From Subtercola sp. (GTDB lineage Bacteria > Actinomycetota > Actinomycetes > Actinomycetales > Microbacteriaceae), in NCBI GenBank assembly GCA_025463765.1, contig JAODBC010000035.1, positions 1-64,000 on the forward strand: DNA of 64,000 nt, read 5' to 3'. Under the pieces are notes generated by a model. The model was not told where the DNA came from. It did no database searches and worked only from the letters and a program-made list of their open reading frames with translations. This document shows positions 10,210 through 19,474 of this stretch, one piece after another. Made by a program: the position numbers and the translations under genes. Within the stretch, counting starts at the first letter, position 1. The number at the start of each line of letters is the position of its first letter.

Positions 10210-10326
10210 ATGGGGTGGGGCTTACAGGGCGGCACCGAGTCGAATCCTCCTAGGTTTCAGCGCACGTCAAACGGCAGGTTCGGTCTGAACAGAGGCATAG
10301 CCTCCTCGGCGCAGGAGGCCCGATAG
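10210..10326 (+). CDS. Possible 38-residue micro-ORF with strong ribosome binding site
   Basis: Begins MGWGLQGGTESNPPRF and ends at TAG 10324. The perfect GGAGGAG at 10197-10203 lies six bases before the ATG, which is better than most genes in the window have. Nothing in the peptide is recognisable. The rest of 10128-10378 holds only a short stem (GCCTCC/GGAGGC, 10300-10319) and the region upstream of rapZ. Confidence 0.3.
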   Translation: MGWGLQGGTESNPPRFQRTSNGRFGLNRGIASSAQEAR

Positions 10327-10378
10327 TCTTAGAGGCGAAACTCAACGACAGCACCGACGAGGCGAAAGCACCCACACG

Positions 10379-11257
10379 ATGACACTCGACACTGCCGACC
10401 AGCAGGAAGTGCTCATTGTGACCGGCATGTCGGGCGCGGGGCGCTCGACGGTGGCGAATGCGCTCGAAGACCTCGGCTGGTACGTCGTCGACAACCTGCC
10501 GCCGCAGATGCTGCGTCCACTGGTCGATCTCGCCGAGCGCGCCGGGGGAGCACTGCCGCGTCTCGCCGCAGTGGTCGACGTGCGCGGGCGTGACTTCTTC
10601 AGCGATCTACAGGTCATCATCGAAGACCTGCGCAGCGGCATCCAGTTGCGCATGGTGTTTCTCGAGGCGACGGATGCAGCTCTCGTGCGACGCTTCGAGC
10701 AAGTGAGGCGGCCGCATCCGCTGCAGGGCAACGGCACGCTGCTCGACGGAATCGGGGCCGAACGCGCGCGCATGACGCCGATTCGGGAGTCGAGCGACAT
10801 CGTCATCGATACCTCAGACCTGAACATCCACCAGCTCGCCACCCTCGTCGCCGAACGGTTCTCGGCGGTCGACACGGCGGGCGTGCAGGTCACGGTGATG
10901 AGCTTCGGCTTCAAATACGGGGCGCCGAGCGACGCCGACGGCATCGCCGACTGCCGCTTCATTCCGAACCCGTTCTGGATTCCCGAACTGCGTGACAAGT
11001 CCGGCCTCGATATCGAGGTCAGCGACTACGTTCTGGCCCAAGAGGGCGCAGAAGATTTCATCGAGAATTACGCCAAAGCCCTCGCCCCCGTATTGGCCGG
11101 CTACCAGCGAGAGAACAAACGTCACGCGACAATTGCCATAGGCTGCACAGGCGGTAAACACCGTTCGGTCGCGGTCGCCCGCAAACTGGCGGAATTGATC
11201 AGCACCAATCCCGGCGTCGCAGTGAGCGTCAAGCACCGCGACCTCGGGCGCGAATAA
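10379..11257 (+). CDS. rapZ: RapZ-family nucleotide-binding / RNase adapter protein
   Basis: RapZ (YvcJ) family: an N-terminal P-loop domain (TGMSGAGRSTVANALEDLGW at about 14-33, followed by VVDNLPPQML) and a C-terminal domain with the family block IAIGCTGGKHRSVAVA. In E. coli RapZ guides small-RNA turnover for glmS; in actinobacteria its role is not settled, though it is kept next to whiA. The 292 residues match the family. The Walker A Lys is Arg, which as I recall is usual in actinobacterial members and so not a defect. whiA follows after 66 bp. Confidence 0.93.
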   Translation: MTLDTADQQEVLIVTGMSGAGRSTVANALEDLGWYVVDNLPPQMLRPLVDLAERAGGALPRLAAVVDVRGRDFFSDLQVIIEDLRSGIQLRMVFLEATDAALVRRFEQVRRPHPLQGNGTLLDGIGAERARMTPIRESSDIVIDTSDLNIHQLATLVAERFSAVDTAGVQVTVMSFGFKYGAPSDADGIADCRFIPNPFWIPELRDKSGLDIEVSDYVLAQEGAEDFIENYAKALAPVLAGYQRENKRHATIAIGCTGGKHRSVAVARKLAELISTNPGVAVSVKHRDLGRE

Positions 11258-11323
11258 CGACACGACACCCTGCTCGCCCACGAGGCGCGCCGTACCTGTG
11301 TCGCATGAAGGAGATGGAATTCA

Positions 11324-12301
11324 GTGGCCCTCACCGCCGACGTCAAGAACGAACTGACTGGTGTAGTCGTCAGCAAGACGGCCGCACGCGCGGCCGAACT
11401 GGCGACCATCTTGCGCTTCGCCGGAGGCCTGCACCTCATCTCGGGCCGCATCGCGATCGAGGCCGAACTCGACAGCCCCGAACTCGTCAAGCGCGTTCGT
11501 AAAGACCTTGCCGAACTCTACGGCGTGCGCGGCGACGTCTCCCTCGTCGCGGCCTCTGGCGTGCGGCGCAGCAGCTACTACCTCGTGCGCGTGCTCGACG
11601 GCGGCGAAACGCTCGCCCGCCAGACCGGGCTGCTGGATGCCCGGCGGCGCCCCATCAGAGGCCTCCCCAATCGGCTCACCACCGGGTCTGCCGAAGAACT
11701 CGGGGCCGTCTGGCGCGGAGCCTTTCTGGCGCAGGGCTCGCTCACCGATCCGGGCCGCTCGGCGGCTCTAGAAGTTGTGTGCCCGGGCAATGAATCGGCC
11801 ATGGCGCTGGTCGGTGCCGCCGCGCGCCTGCACGTCTCGGCGAAGGCCCGCGAAGTGCGTGGAGTTCACCGTGTCGTGATTCGCGACGGCGAATCCATCG
11901 CCACGATGCTCGGTCTGATGGGCGCGAGCCAGTCGGTTGCCAAGTGGGAAGAAATGCGTCAGCGCCGCGAGGTGCGCGCCACCGCGAACCGGCTCGTCAA
12001 TTTCGACGACGCCAACCTGCGCCGCTCGGCCCAGGCCGCAGTGGCCGCTTGCTCCCGGGTCGAGCGCGCGCTTGAGATCATCGGTGACGAGGTTCCCGAG
12101 CACTTGCGCTATGCGGGTGAACTGCGGTTGAACTTTCGGGATTCGAGCCTCGACGAGCTGGGTCACCACGCCGACCCGCCGATGACCAAAGACGCGATCG
12201 CCGGGCGCATCCGCCGGCTGCTCGCCATGGCCGACAAGAAGGCGTCAGACCTCGGCATTCCGGGAACCGACGCCAATCTGCCACCCGATCTCGACGACTG
12301 A
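11324..12301 (+). CDS. whiA: DNA-binding protein WhiA
   Basis: WhiA is a transcription regulator that, with WhiB, turns on sporulation division genes in Streptomyces and is kept in nearly all Gram-positive bacteria. The 325 residues show a degenerate LAGLIDADG homing-endonuclease-like N-terminal domain ([10 protein letters not shown] start, [14 protein letters not shown]) and a C-terminal helix-turn-helix domain ([21 protein letters not shown]). The start is GTG 11324, with GAAGGAG upstream. The usual neighbour yvcK between rapZ and whiA is missing here. Confidence 0.95.
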   Translation: MALTADVKNELTGVVVSKTAARAAELATILRFAGGLHLISGRIAIEAELDSPELVKRVRKDLAELYGVRGDVSLVAASGVRRSSYYLVRVLDGGETLARQTGLLDARRRPIRGLPNRLTTGSAEELGAVWRGAFLAQGSLTDPGRSAALEVVCPGNESAMALVGAAARLHVSAKAREVRGVHRVVIRDGESIATMLGLMGASQSVAKWEEMRQRREVRATANRLVNFDDANLRRSAQAAVAACSRVERALEIIGDEVPEHLRYAGELRLNFRDSSLDELGHHADPPMTKDAIAGRIRRLLAMADKKASDLGIPGTDANLPPDLDD

Positions 12302-12414
12302 ATTCTCACCTCGTCACTGAGGGAAGCATTCAGAAGGCGTGCGGTTGACATCAATAGAATAGTCAGGTGAGCAGGAGCAATCCGGCTCGCACTACCAGTA
12401 CAAGGAGATAAGCA

Positions 12415-13038
12415 ATGGCTGAATACACCCTTCCAGACCTTCCCTACGACTACGCAGCTCTCGAGCCGCACATCAGCGCGAAAATCATGACGCTGCACCA
12501 CGACAAGCACCACGCGACCTACGTCGCCGGTGCAAACACCGCCCTTGCCGGTATCAAAGAGGCAAGCGAATCAGGCAATCTCGGCGCTATCAACAAGCTC
12601 GAAAAAGACCTGGCCTTCAACCTGGGCGGTCACGTCAACCACTCGATCTTCTGGACCAACCTCACCCCCGAGACCCAGACTCCCGAGGGCGAGCTGGCCG
12701 CGGCCATCGACGACTCCTTCGGTTCGTTCGAGAAGTTCCAGGCCGCCTTCACAGCTGTCGCGCTCGGCGTGCAGGGTTCCGGCTGGGCCGTTCTCGGCTA
12801 CGACGTCGTCGGCGGCAACATCGTCACCTTCCAGCTGTTCGACCAGCAGAGCAACCTGCCCGCCGGTGTGGTTCCGTTGTTCATGCTCGACGTCTGGGAG
12901 CACGCGTACTACCTCGACTACCTCAACGTGCGTGCCGACTACATCAAGGCCATCTGGAACATCGCGAACTGGTCGAACGTCGCAGCACGCTTCGCGGCCG
13001 CGCGTTCGAAGACCGACGGCCTGCTGATACTGTCATAA
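12415..13038 (+). CDS. sodA: Superoxide dismutase, Mn type
   Basis: Converts superoxide to oxygen and hydrogen peroxide. The 207 residues carry the metal ligands H28 (in LHHDKHH), H76 ([10 protein letters not shown]), D158 and H162 (DVWEHAYY). Gly in GGH and the Gln in FDQQSNL favour manganese over iron. AAGGAGATAAGC precedes the ATG. The C-terminus carries a short extra tail ([12 protein letters not shown]). A strong terminator follows, so it is a transcription unit separate from gap downstream. Confidence 0.96.
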   Translation: MAEYTLPDLPYDYAALEPHISAKIMTLHHDKHHATYVAGANTALAGIKEASESGNLGAINKLEKDLAFNLGGHVNHSIFWTNLTPETQTPEGELAAAIDDSFGSFEKFQAAFTAVALGVQGSGWAVLGYDVVGGNIVTFQLFDQQSNLPAGVVPLFMLDVWEHAYYLDYLNVRADYIKAIWNIANWSNVAARFAAARSKTDGLLILS

Positions 13039-13062
13039 CCGAAACATCAGCACGCAGCACCA

Positions 13063-13100
13063 GCGGATGACCGGGCCCTCCCCGGAGGGCCCGCATCCGC
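13063..13100 (+). terminator. Rho-independent terminator of sodA
   Basis: GGGCCCTC (13073-13080), loop CCCG, GAGGGCCC (13085-13092), nested inside GCGGATG/CATCCGC, then CTTCTTCCT. This is a long stem 25 bp after the sodA stop. Confidence 0.8.
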
Positions 13101-13121
13101 TTCTTCCTCCATCAACACCGC

Positions 13122-14171
<1,050 letters not shown>

Positions 14172-14174
14172 GCC

Positions 14175-14215
14175 TTTATATGTTTGGCCGGCCCACGGCC
14201 GGCCAAACATATAAA
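14175..14215 (+). repeat. Perfect 19-bp inverted repeat with 3-nt loop between gap and pgk
   Basis: Left arm TTTATATGTTTGGCCGGCC (14175-14193), loop CAC, right arm its exact reverse complement (14197-14215). It begins 3 bp after the gap stop codon. GAGC/GCTC outside the arms nearly extends the stem. No run of T follows, so a role in RNA processing, stabilising or attenuation between gap and pgk is more likely than simple termination. Confidence 0.85.
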
Positions 14216-14247
14216 GCTCGTCAGAAGTAGCTCACAGAAAGATTGAA

Positions 14248-15471
14248 GTGACGATACGAACCCTCGAAAGCCTCGGGTCGCTCGCCGGTAAAACGGTCAT
14301 CATCAGATGCGACCTGAACGTGCCGTTGAAAGACGGTGTCATCACTGACGACGGCCGAGTCCGCGCGTCACTTCCCACGCTTCAGGCGCTTGCCGCTCAG
14401 GGCGCCAAGGTGGTCATTGTGAGCCACCTCGGTCGCCCTGACGGCGCGCCTGACGCGAAGTACAGCCTCGCGCCGGTCGCCACTCGGCTCTCCGAGCTGC
14501 TCGAGGCGCCGGTCGTCTTCGCGACCGACACCGTCGGTTCGAGCGCAACGGATGCAGCGGGGTCGCTGGCCGACGGCCAGTTCGCTCTGCTCGAGAACCT
14601 GCGCTTCAACCCGGGCGAGACAGCGAAGGCCGACGACGACCGCAAAGTCTTCGCCGAGCAGCTCATCGCTGCGGTCGGCGCCGACGCGTTCGTCTCCGAC
14701 GGATTCGGCGTTGTACACCGCAAGCAGGCCAGCGTCTACGAGCTCGCCGAACTGCTGCCGAGCGCGGCGGGTCTGCTCATCGAGACCGAGCTGAAGGTGC
14801 TCGACCAGCTCACCGAAACGCCCACGCGTCCCTACGCCGTCGTTCTCGGCGGCTCCAAGGTCTCCGACAAGCTCGGCGTCATCGGTCACCTGCTGCCGAA
14901 GGTCGACTCGCTGCTCATCGGCGGCGGGATGCTCTTCACCTTCCTCGCGGCGCAGGGATTCCAGGTGGGTGCCAGCCTGCTCGAGAAGGACCAGATCGAC
15001 ACGGTCAAGGGTTACCTCGAGAAGGCGAAAGAGCTGGGCGTCACCATCGTGCTGCCCACCGACGTGGTGGTCGCCTCGAAGTTCGGCGCCGACGCAGAGC
15101 ACACGGTCACGAGTGCAGAGACCATCGAAGAGACGCCGTTCGGTGCATCCGGTCTCGGTCTCGACATCGGCCCCGACACCTCGGCCGCTTTCGCCGCGGT
15201 CATCGAGTCGTCACACACCGTGTTCTGGAACGGCCCCATGGGCGTCTTCGAACTCGCACCCTTCGCGGAAGGTACCCGTGCGGTCGCCGCGGCCCTCACT
15301 AAAGTCGACGGCCTCGGCGTCGTCGGCGGTGGCGACTCGGCAGCTGCCGTGCGCGCCCTCGGATTCACCGACGATCAGTTCGGTCACATTTCTACGGGTG
15401 GCGGTGCCAGCCTGGAGTTTCTCGAGGGCAAACGCCTCCCGGGCCTGGAGGTCCTCGGATGGACAGCGTAA
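14248..15471 (+). CDS. pgk: Phosphoglycerate kinase
   Basis: Transfers phosphate from 1,3-bisphosphoglycerate to ADP. The 407 residues show the substrate-binding N-terminal motif VIIRCDLNVPL (18-28), SHLGRP, LLENLRF and SDGFGVVHR, and the nucleotide-binding C-terminal part with VLGGSKVSDKLGVI, GPMGVFE and GGGDSAAAV. The start is GTG 14248, with AGAAAGA upstream. It overlaps tpiA by 13 bp. Confidence 0.97.
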   Translation: MTIRTLESLGSLAGKTVIIRCDLNVPLKDGVITDDGRVRASLPTLQALAAQGAKVVIVSHLGRPDGAPDAKYSLAPVATRLSELLEAPVVFATDTVGSSATDAAGSLADGQFALLENLRFNPGETAKADDDRKVFAEQLIAAVGADAFVSDGFGVVHRKQASVYELAELLPSAAGLLIETELKVLDQLTETPTRPYAVVLGGSKVSDKLGVIGHLLPKVDSLLIGGGMLFTFLAAQGFQVGASLLEKDQIDTVKGYLEKAKELGVTIVLPTDVVVASKFGADAEHTVTSAETIEETPFGASGLGLDIGPDTSAAFAAVIESSHTVFWNGPMGVFELAPFAEGTRAVAAALTKVDGLGVVGGGDSAAAVRALGFTDDQFGHISTGGGASLEFLEGKRLPGLEVLGWTA

Positions 15472-16262
15472 AAACCCCCGCAGCCCGCACCCCGCTCATT
15501 GCGGGCAACTGGAAGATGAACCTCGACCACCTGCAGTCGATCGCTTTCGTGCAGAAGCTGGCGTGGAGCCTGAAAGACGCCCACCACGACTACTCCGACG
15601 TCGAGGTGGCCATCTTTCCGCCGTTCACCGACCTGCGCTCGGTGCAGACGCTGATCTCGGCCGACAAGCTCGAACTCGCCTACGGCGGTCAAGATCTGTC
15701 AGCTGCCGACTCGGGCGCCTACACGGGCGAGATCTCGGGTGCGTTCCTCGCCAAACTTGACTGCACCTATGTGATCATCGGTCACTCCGAACGTCGCACC
15801 ATGCACAACGAGACCGACGAGGTCGTCGCGGCCAAGGTCGCGGCCGCACTCAAGTACGGCCTCGTGCCGGTGATCTGCGTCGGCGAGACCGCAGAAGACC
15901 TCGAGAAATTCGGCCCGAGCGCCGTTCCCGTGTCGCAGCTCAAGGCCGCGCTGGTCTCAGTGCCGTCTGACGCGAATATCGTGGTGGCGTACGAGCCGGT
16001 GTGGGCCATCGGCTCAGGCAAGGCGGCGACGCCCGACGAGGCCGAGACCGTTTGTGCGGCTCTGCGGGGGGTGCTCGCTGAGACTCTGAGCGACGACACG
16101 GCTGCGGCCACGCGCATCCTCTACGGCGGCTCGGTGAAGTCTGGCAACATCGCGGGATTCATGCGCGAACCGAACGTCGACGGAGCCCTCGTGGGCGGTG
16201 CCAGCCTCGACCTCGACGAGTTCAGTGCAATCGTGCGGTACAAGAAGCACGTCGGCGTGTGA
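15459..16262 (+). CDS. tpiA: Triosephosphate isomerase
   Basis: Interconverts dihydroxyacetone phosphate and glyceraldehyde 3-phosphate. The 267 residues contain the catalytic Lys in AGNWKMN (15-21), the catalytic His in IIGHSERR, the catalytic Glu in VVAYEPVWAIGSG, and the phosphate-binding YGGSVK and GGASL ends. ATG 15459 lies inside the end of pgk. The N-terminus has a few more residues than is typical. Confidence 0.97.
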   Translation: MDSVKTPAARTPLIAGNWKMNLDHLQSIAFVQKLAWSLKDAHHDYSDVEVAIFPPFTDLRSVQTLISADKLELAYGGQDLSAADSGAYTGEISGAFLAKLDCTYVIIGHSERRTMHNETDEVVAAKVAAALKYGLVPVICVGETAEDLEKFGPSAVPVSQLKAALVSVPSDANIVVAYEPVWAIGSGKAATPDEAETVCAALRGVLAETLSDDTAAATRILYGGSVKSGNIAGFMREPNVDGALVGGASLDLDEFSAIVRYKKHVGV

Positions 16263-16271
16263 CCTTCGAGG

Positions 16272-16277
16272 TATACT
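16272..16277 (+). promoter_or_regulatory. Likely -10 box upstream of secG
   Basis: TATACT lies 10 bp after the tpiA stop and leaves a leader of about 45-50 nt before secG. The -35 region shows no clear consensus. Confidence 0.4.
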
Positions 16278-16330
16278 TGCTGATGGTCTGGGGGAGCTGT
16301 GGCTCTTCCGTGTTCTCTGAAAGGTAATCC

Positions 16331-16582
16331 GTGCAAATCCTACAAGTCGTTCTTCAGGTACTTGTCGGCATTACCAGTCTGCTGTTGACGCTGCTGATTC
16401 TGCTGCACCGCGGTCGCGGTGGTGGCCTGTCAGACATGTTCGGCGGCGGCGTGACCTCAAACCTCGGTGCATCGGGCGTCGCAGAACGCAACCTGAACCG
16501 CATCACCGTGATTCTCGGGCTGATCTGGGTTCTCTCGATCGTCGTACTCGGGCTCATCACCAAATTCGATTCCGGCACCTAG
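16331..16582 (+). CDS. secG: Preprotein translocase subunit SecG
   Basis: Small membrane subunit of the SecYEG channel. The 83 residues have two transmembrane helices (about 2-22 and 57-77) joined by the glycine-rich cytosolic loop LLHRGRGGGLSDMFGGGV, the SecG hallmark. The start is GTG 16331 with GAAAGG upstream. It sits between tpiA and rbpA, the common actinobacterial order. Confidence 0.93.
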   Translation: MQILQVVLQVLVGITSLLLTLLILLHRGRGGGLSDMFGGGVTSNLGASGVAERNLNRITVILGLIWVLSIVVLGLITKFDSGT

Positions 16583-16609
16583 TCCAACACCGGTATAAGG
16601 GGTAAATCC

Positions 16610-16981
16610 ATGGCATCAGGCGGCAGTGCAATTCGGGGGTCACGCGTTGGCGCAGGCCCCATGGGCGAACAAGATCGGGGCTATCACGCCGATCGCATCA
16701 AGGTCTCCTACTGGGACGCGTTAGGCAACGAGACCGTTCGGTACTTCGCGGCCAGCCTGCCCGCAGAAGAGATTCCCGAGACCATCGACTCGCCGCAGTC
16801 CGGCCTTCCTGCCGGTCGCGACCAGCTGAACCCGCCCTCGGTCGCCAAGCTCGAGCCCTACAAGACGCACCTCGCGTACGTCAAAGAGCGCCGCACCGAA
16901 GAAGAGGCGGCTCAGCTGCTCGAAGACGCTCTCGCCCAGCTCCGCGCTCGTCGCGGCACGGCGACCCCCGTCGCCAACTAA
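16610..16981 (+). CDS. rbpA: RNA polymerase-binding protein RbpA
   Basis: RbpA is an actinobacterial general transcription factor that binds the primary sigma factor and stabilises open complexes. The 123 residues include the core YWDALGNETVRYF, the basic linker and the C-terminal sigma-interacting domain KTHLAYVKERRTEEEA. The core carries no Cys, so zinc is not bound. The start ATG 16610 follows AAGGGG at a slightly long spacing. A strong terminator closes this gene cluster. Confidence 0.95.
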   Translation: MASGGSAIRGSRVGAGPMGEQDRGYHADRIKVSYWDALGNETVRYFAASLPAEEIPETIDSPQSGLPAGRDQLNPPSVAKLEPYKTHLAYVKERRTEEEAAQLLEDALAQLRARRGTATPVAN

Positions 16982-16993
16982 CTTTCACCGACT

Positions 16994-17029
16994 AAAAAGC
17001 CGCCCGGGCTGCGCCTGGGTGGCTTTTTT
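16994..17029 (+). terminator. Rho-independent terminator after rbpA
   Basis: AAAAAGCC-GCCCGGG pairs with CCTGGGT-GGCTTTTTT around a TGCG loop: a GC-rich stem followed by six T. Confidence 0.92.
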
Positions 17030-17173
17030 GGCGCCCGCCGCACCCGACGTGCTCGTTACGGTCACCTCGGTCGCGCGTCGTTTTCTGCAGCAATGTCGCG
17101 GCCATTCCGGGCGAAATCGGCGAGTGTCAGGGCAACCTCGCGACCCTCCGCGCTCGAATAACGCCACATGAGC

Positions 17174-17189
17174 TAGACTCACTATCGTG
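17174..17189 (+). promoter_or_regulatory. -10 box and leaderless start of the 17187 gene
   Basis: TAGACT (17174-17179), 7 nt, then the GTG start. No Shine-Dalgarno sequence. The stretch 17030-17173 shows nothing else. Confidence 0.55.
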
Positions 17190-17666
17190 ATTACTCTCGG
17201 CGGCGGCGTTTTGTGTAGTGGGGCGCTCGTTGGTGCCGTGTGGAGCGCTATCGTCGGTCGACCAGACATGCTTAGTGCATTCGTAGTGCTCTTTCTCGCT
17301 GGCTTAGCCCTGATCGGGTGGGGCCAGTATCGCGTTGGATACTTTCATGGTCGAGGACGAACGCATACATACCTGGGCACCATCAAAGATGGGGTTAGGG
17401 TGCGAGCACGAGTAATGCGCATTGAAAGAGCAGGCGGCCCTTCGACTGATCTGTCGAAGTCACCTCTAATGACCATCTGGCTACAGACAATGGTCGATCC
17501 TGTCCACACCGAAGTTCTGAAACACACTTGCTTCACACCCCGATCCCGCATGCCCATTGCGGGCGACGATCTACCCATCACTGTGGACCGGCTCGAACAC
17601 AGCAAACTTCAGATCATGTGGGACGAAGTGCCCCTCGTCGACGACCAAGTGAGGCGCGAAGGGTGA
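17187..17666 (+). CDS. Unknown membrane protein
   Basis: 159 residues with two hydrophobic helices near the N-terminus (about 4-24 and 29-46), then a soluble part that looks like a small beta domain (VRVRARVMRIERAG, TIWLQTMVDP, DLPITVDRLEHSKLQIMWDEVPL). The pattern recalls short membrane-anchored OB-like proteins of unknown function, but I cannot name a family. The start GTG 17187 is supported by the -10 box 7 nt before it. Base composition looks lower in GC than its neighbours, and it separates the glycolysis run from the converging pentose-phosphate operon, so it may be an accessory gene. Confidence 0.6.
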   Translation: MITLGGGVLCSGALVGAVWSAIVGRPDMLSAFVVLFLAGLALIGWGQYRVGYFHGRGRTHTYLGTIKDGVRVRARVMRIERAGGPSTDLSKSPLMTIWLQTMVDPVHTEVLKHTCFTPRSRMPIAGDDLPITVDRLEHSKLQIMWDEVPLVDDQVRREG

Positions 17667-17701
17667 CCGCGCGCGGGGTTTTATGCAAGCTAGGTCATTG
17701 G

Positions 17702-18472
17702 TCAGTATGAGGGGGCTATGAGGTTCGCCGGAACCTCGGCAGCGGCCTCTTTGTCGACGAAGAAGACGGTGCGCTTACGGCCCTCAGCGCCCGCCACAGG
17801 CACTTCGTCGACACTCGCACCGGCAAGCGCGAGCCCAAGTGCTGAGGCCTTGTCGGCCCCGGCGAGCACCAGCCAGATGCGGTCGGCCGAGCGGATGACC
17901 GGCAGCGTCAGACTCAGTCGAAGTGGCGGAGGCTTGGGGGAGTTGCGCACCGATACGACGGTCTCGTCGCGCACCGTGATGCCTTCCATTCCGGGGAACA
18001 GCGAGGCGATGTGCCCGTCGGGGCCGACCCCGAGAAACAGTATGTCGAAGCGCGGGTAGAGTGCGGCATCCGGGGCGAACTCGACGAGCTCACGCGCATA
18101 CGCGGCAGCAGCGTCATCAAGATCTTCGATCTCGTCTGACGAGGCGAACGGATGCACCTTCGCCTCGTCGACGGGAATGTGATCGAGCAACGCCTCGCGC
18201 GCCTGCAGCTCGTTTCGGTCGGCACTGTCGCGAGGCACGAACCGCTCGTCCCCCCACCAGAAATGAATGCGCTGCCAGTCGACATTCACCTGAGCGGGAG
18301 AGTTGCGAATGGCCGCCATCAGGTCGGTATTGACGCTGCCTCCGCTCAGCACCACGTGCGCCTCGTCGACCTCATCGAGAATGTCGATGATCTTGGTGAT
18401 GAAGCGAGCAGCGACAGCACCGGCGAGGGAAGCCTTGTCGGGGTGAACGAGAACACGGCGATCTGTGGTCAT
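17702..18472 (-). CDS. pgl: 6-phosphogluconolactonase
   Basis: Hydrolyses 6-phosphogluconolactone, the second step of the oxidative pentose-phosphate pathway. The 256 residues include VVLSGGSVNTDL (about 41-52), HFWWGDERFVP and the active-site block FLGVGPDGHIASLFPG (about 145-160), typical of the DevB/Pgl family. It is the last gene of the tkt-tal-pgi-zwf-opcA-pgl operon, starting 12 bp after opcA. The ribosome binding site is weak, so coupling to opcA is likely. Confidence 0.95.
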   Translation of the reverse strand: MTTDRRVLVHPDKASLAGAVAARFITKIIDILDEVDEAHVVLSGGSVNTDLMAAIRNSPAQVNVDWQRIHFWWGDERFVPRDSADRNELQAREALLDHIPVDEAKVHPFASSDEIEDLDDAAAAYARELVEFAPDAALYPRFDILFLGVGPDGHIASLFPGMEGITVRDETVVSVRNSPKPPPLRLSLTLPVIRSADRIWLVLAGADKASALGLALAGASVDEVPVAGAEGRKRTVFFVDKEAAAEVPANLIAPSY

Positions 18473-18484
18473 GGGAACCGACTT

Positions 18485-19474
18485 CTACTTGATGATGCTG
18501 ATGACACCCGTGCTGAGCCCGACATCTGTCGAATCGAACAACTCAGCGAGCCCGACCGAGATGATTTCACCATACAGGTCGTCAGGGTCGAGCCGGCGAA
18601 GCTCCTCGGCGAGGCAGTCGCGCAGGTTGCGGCGCGGCAGCGACAGGTCGTGGGTCGGCTGATTCGGTTGAATCAGGGTGGCGACGTTCGGAATCTCGCG
18701 CACCAATTCGATGACACCGGATTCGCGGGTGAGCTTCACGCTGTGAATACCGCTCGAGCCGTTGGCCCGCTTGGTGAGCCCGTAGGTCACCGGCGCCTCG
18801 AGCTGGTGCCCGAGCCAGGCGGCGAGCAGCAGCGTCGACGGTGAATCCGACGCGCCCTGCACCTCGACGGCGATGACGGGCTCATACGGAGGCTGGTCGA
18901 GCACGGCGGCGAGCTGGGCACGCCAGAGGGTCAGCCGGGTCCACGCGAAGTCGGTGTCGCCGGGTGCGTAGCTCTCCGAGAGACGAATGAGCGATTCCAC
19001 CGGATTGGGGTGGTTCGATGCATCCGTGATGCGGCGTTGAGCGATGCGCCCGAGGCTCGAGGTCGAGGCCTTTTCGGGCGACTCGCCCGGCCACCAGACG
19101 ACGACCGGAGCATCTGGCAGCAGCAGACCCGTGACGAGTCCCTCTTCGTCTGATGCGGCCGCGCCGTAAGCCTTGAGCAGAACGACCTCGCTCGCACCGG
19201 CGTCGCCGCCGACCCGAATCTGAGCGTCTAGGCGGGCGCCGCGCCCGGTTCGGGCGTCGTCGGGGTCGCTGTCGGTCGATACCACGATGACGCGCATCGG
19301 ATGCTCGCGCGAGGCGTCGTTCGCAGCCTCGATGGCTTCTTCTTCATGCCCGAGGCTCGTGCGGATGACCAGCGTCAGCACCCGCCCGAGGGCGACAGCG
19401 CCGCCCTCTTCGCGAATCTTGACCAGTGCCTTCGAGATCTTGCTGGTATTGGTGTCAGGAAAATCGACGATCAT
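18485..19474 (-). CDS. opcA: Glucose-6-phosphate dehydrogenase assembly protein OpcA
   Basis: OpcA is needed for full activity of the neighbouring glucose-6-phosphate dehydrogenase in cyanobacteria and actinobacteria. The 329 residues begin MIVDFPDTNTSKISKAL and include the family blocks RVLTLVIRT and PDAPVVVWWPGESP. The start overlaps the zwf stop as ATGA, so the two proteins are made together, in keeping with a partner role. Confidence 0.93.
   Translation of the reverse strand: MIVDFPDTNTSKISKALVKIREEGGAVALGRVLTLVIRTSLGHEEEAIEAANDASREHPMRVIVVSTDSDPDDARTGRGARLDAQIRVGGDAGASEVVLLKAYGAAASDEEGLVTGLLLPDAPVVVWWPGESPEKASTSSLGRIAQRRITDASNHPNPVESLIRLSESYAPGDTDFAWTRLTLWRAQLAAVLDQPPYEPVIAVEVQGASDSPSTLLLAAWLGHQLEAPVTYGLTKRANGSSGIHSVKLTRESGVIELVREIPNVATLIQPNQPTHDLSLPRRNLRDCLAEELRRLDPDDLYGEIISVGLAELFDSTDVGLSTGVISIIK

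Noticed and set aside
10418-10450. Arg instead of Lys in the RapZ P-loop as a defect
   Set aside because: As I recall, actinobacterial RapZ proteins commonly have GAGRS/GAGRG at this place, so it is a lineage feature.
12345-12360. TTGACA followed by TAGAAT upstream of sodA as a promoter
   Set aside because: The spacing between the two boxes is only 4 bp, far from the usual 16-18. Either box may be used alone, but the pair is not a promoter.
17030-17173. Possible small gene after the rbpA terminator
   Set aside because: No frame with a ribosome site or coding character; treated as plain intergenic sequence.
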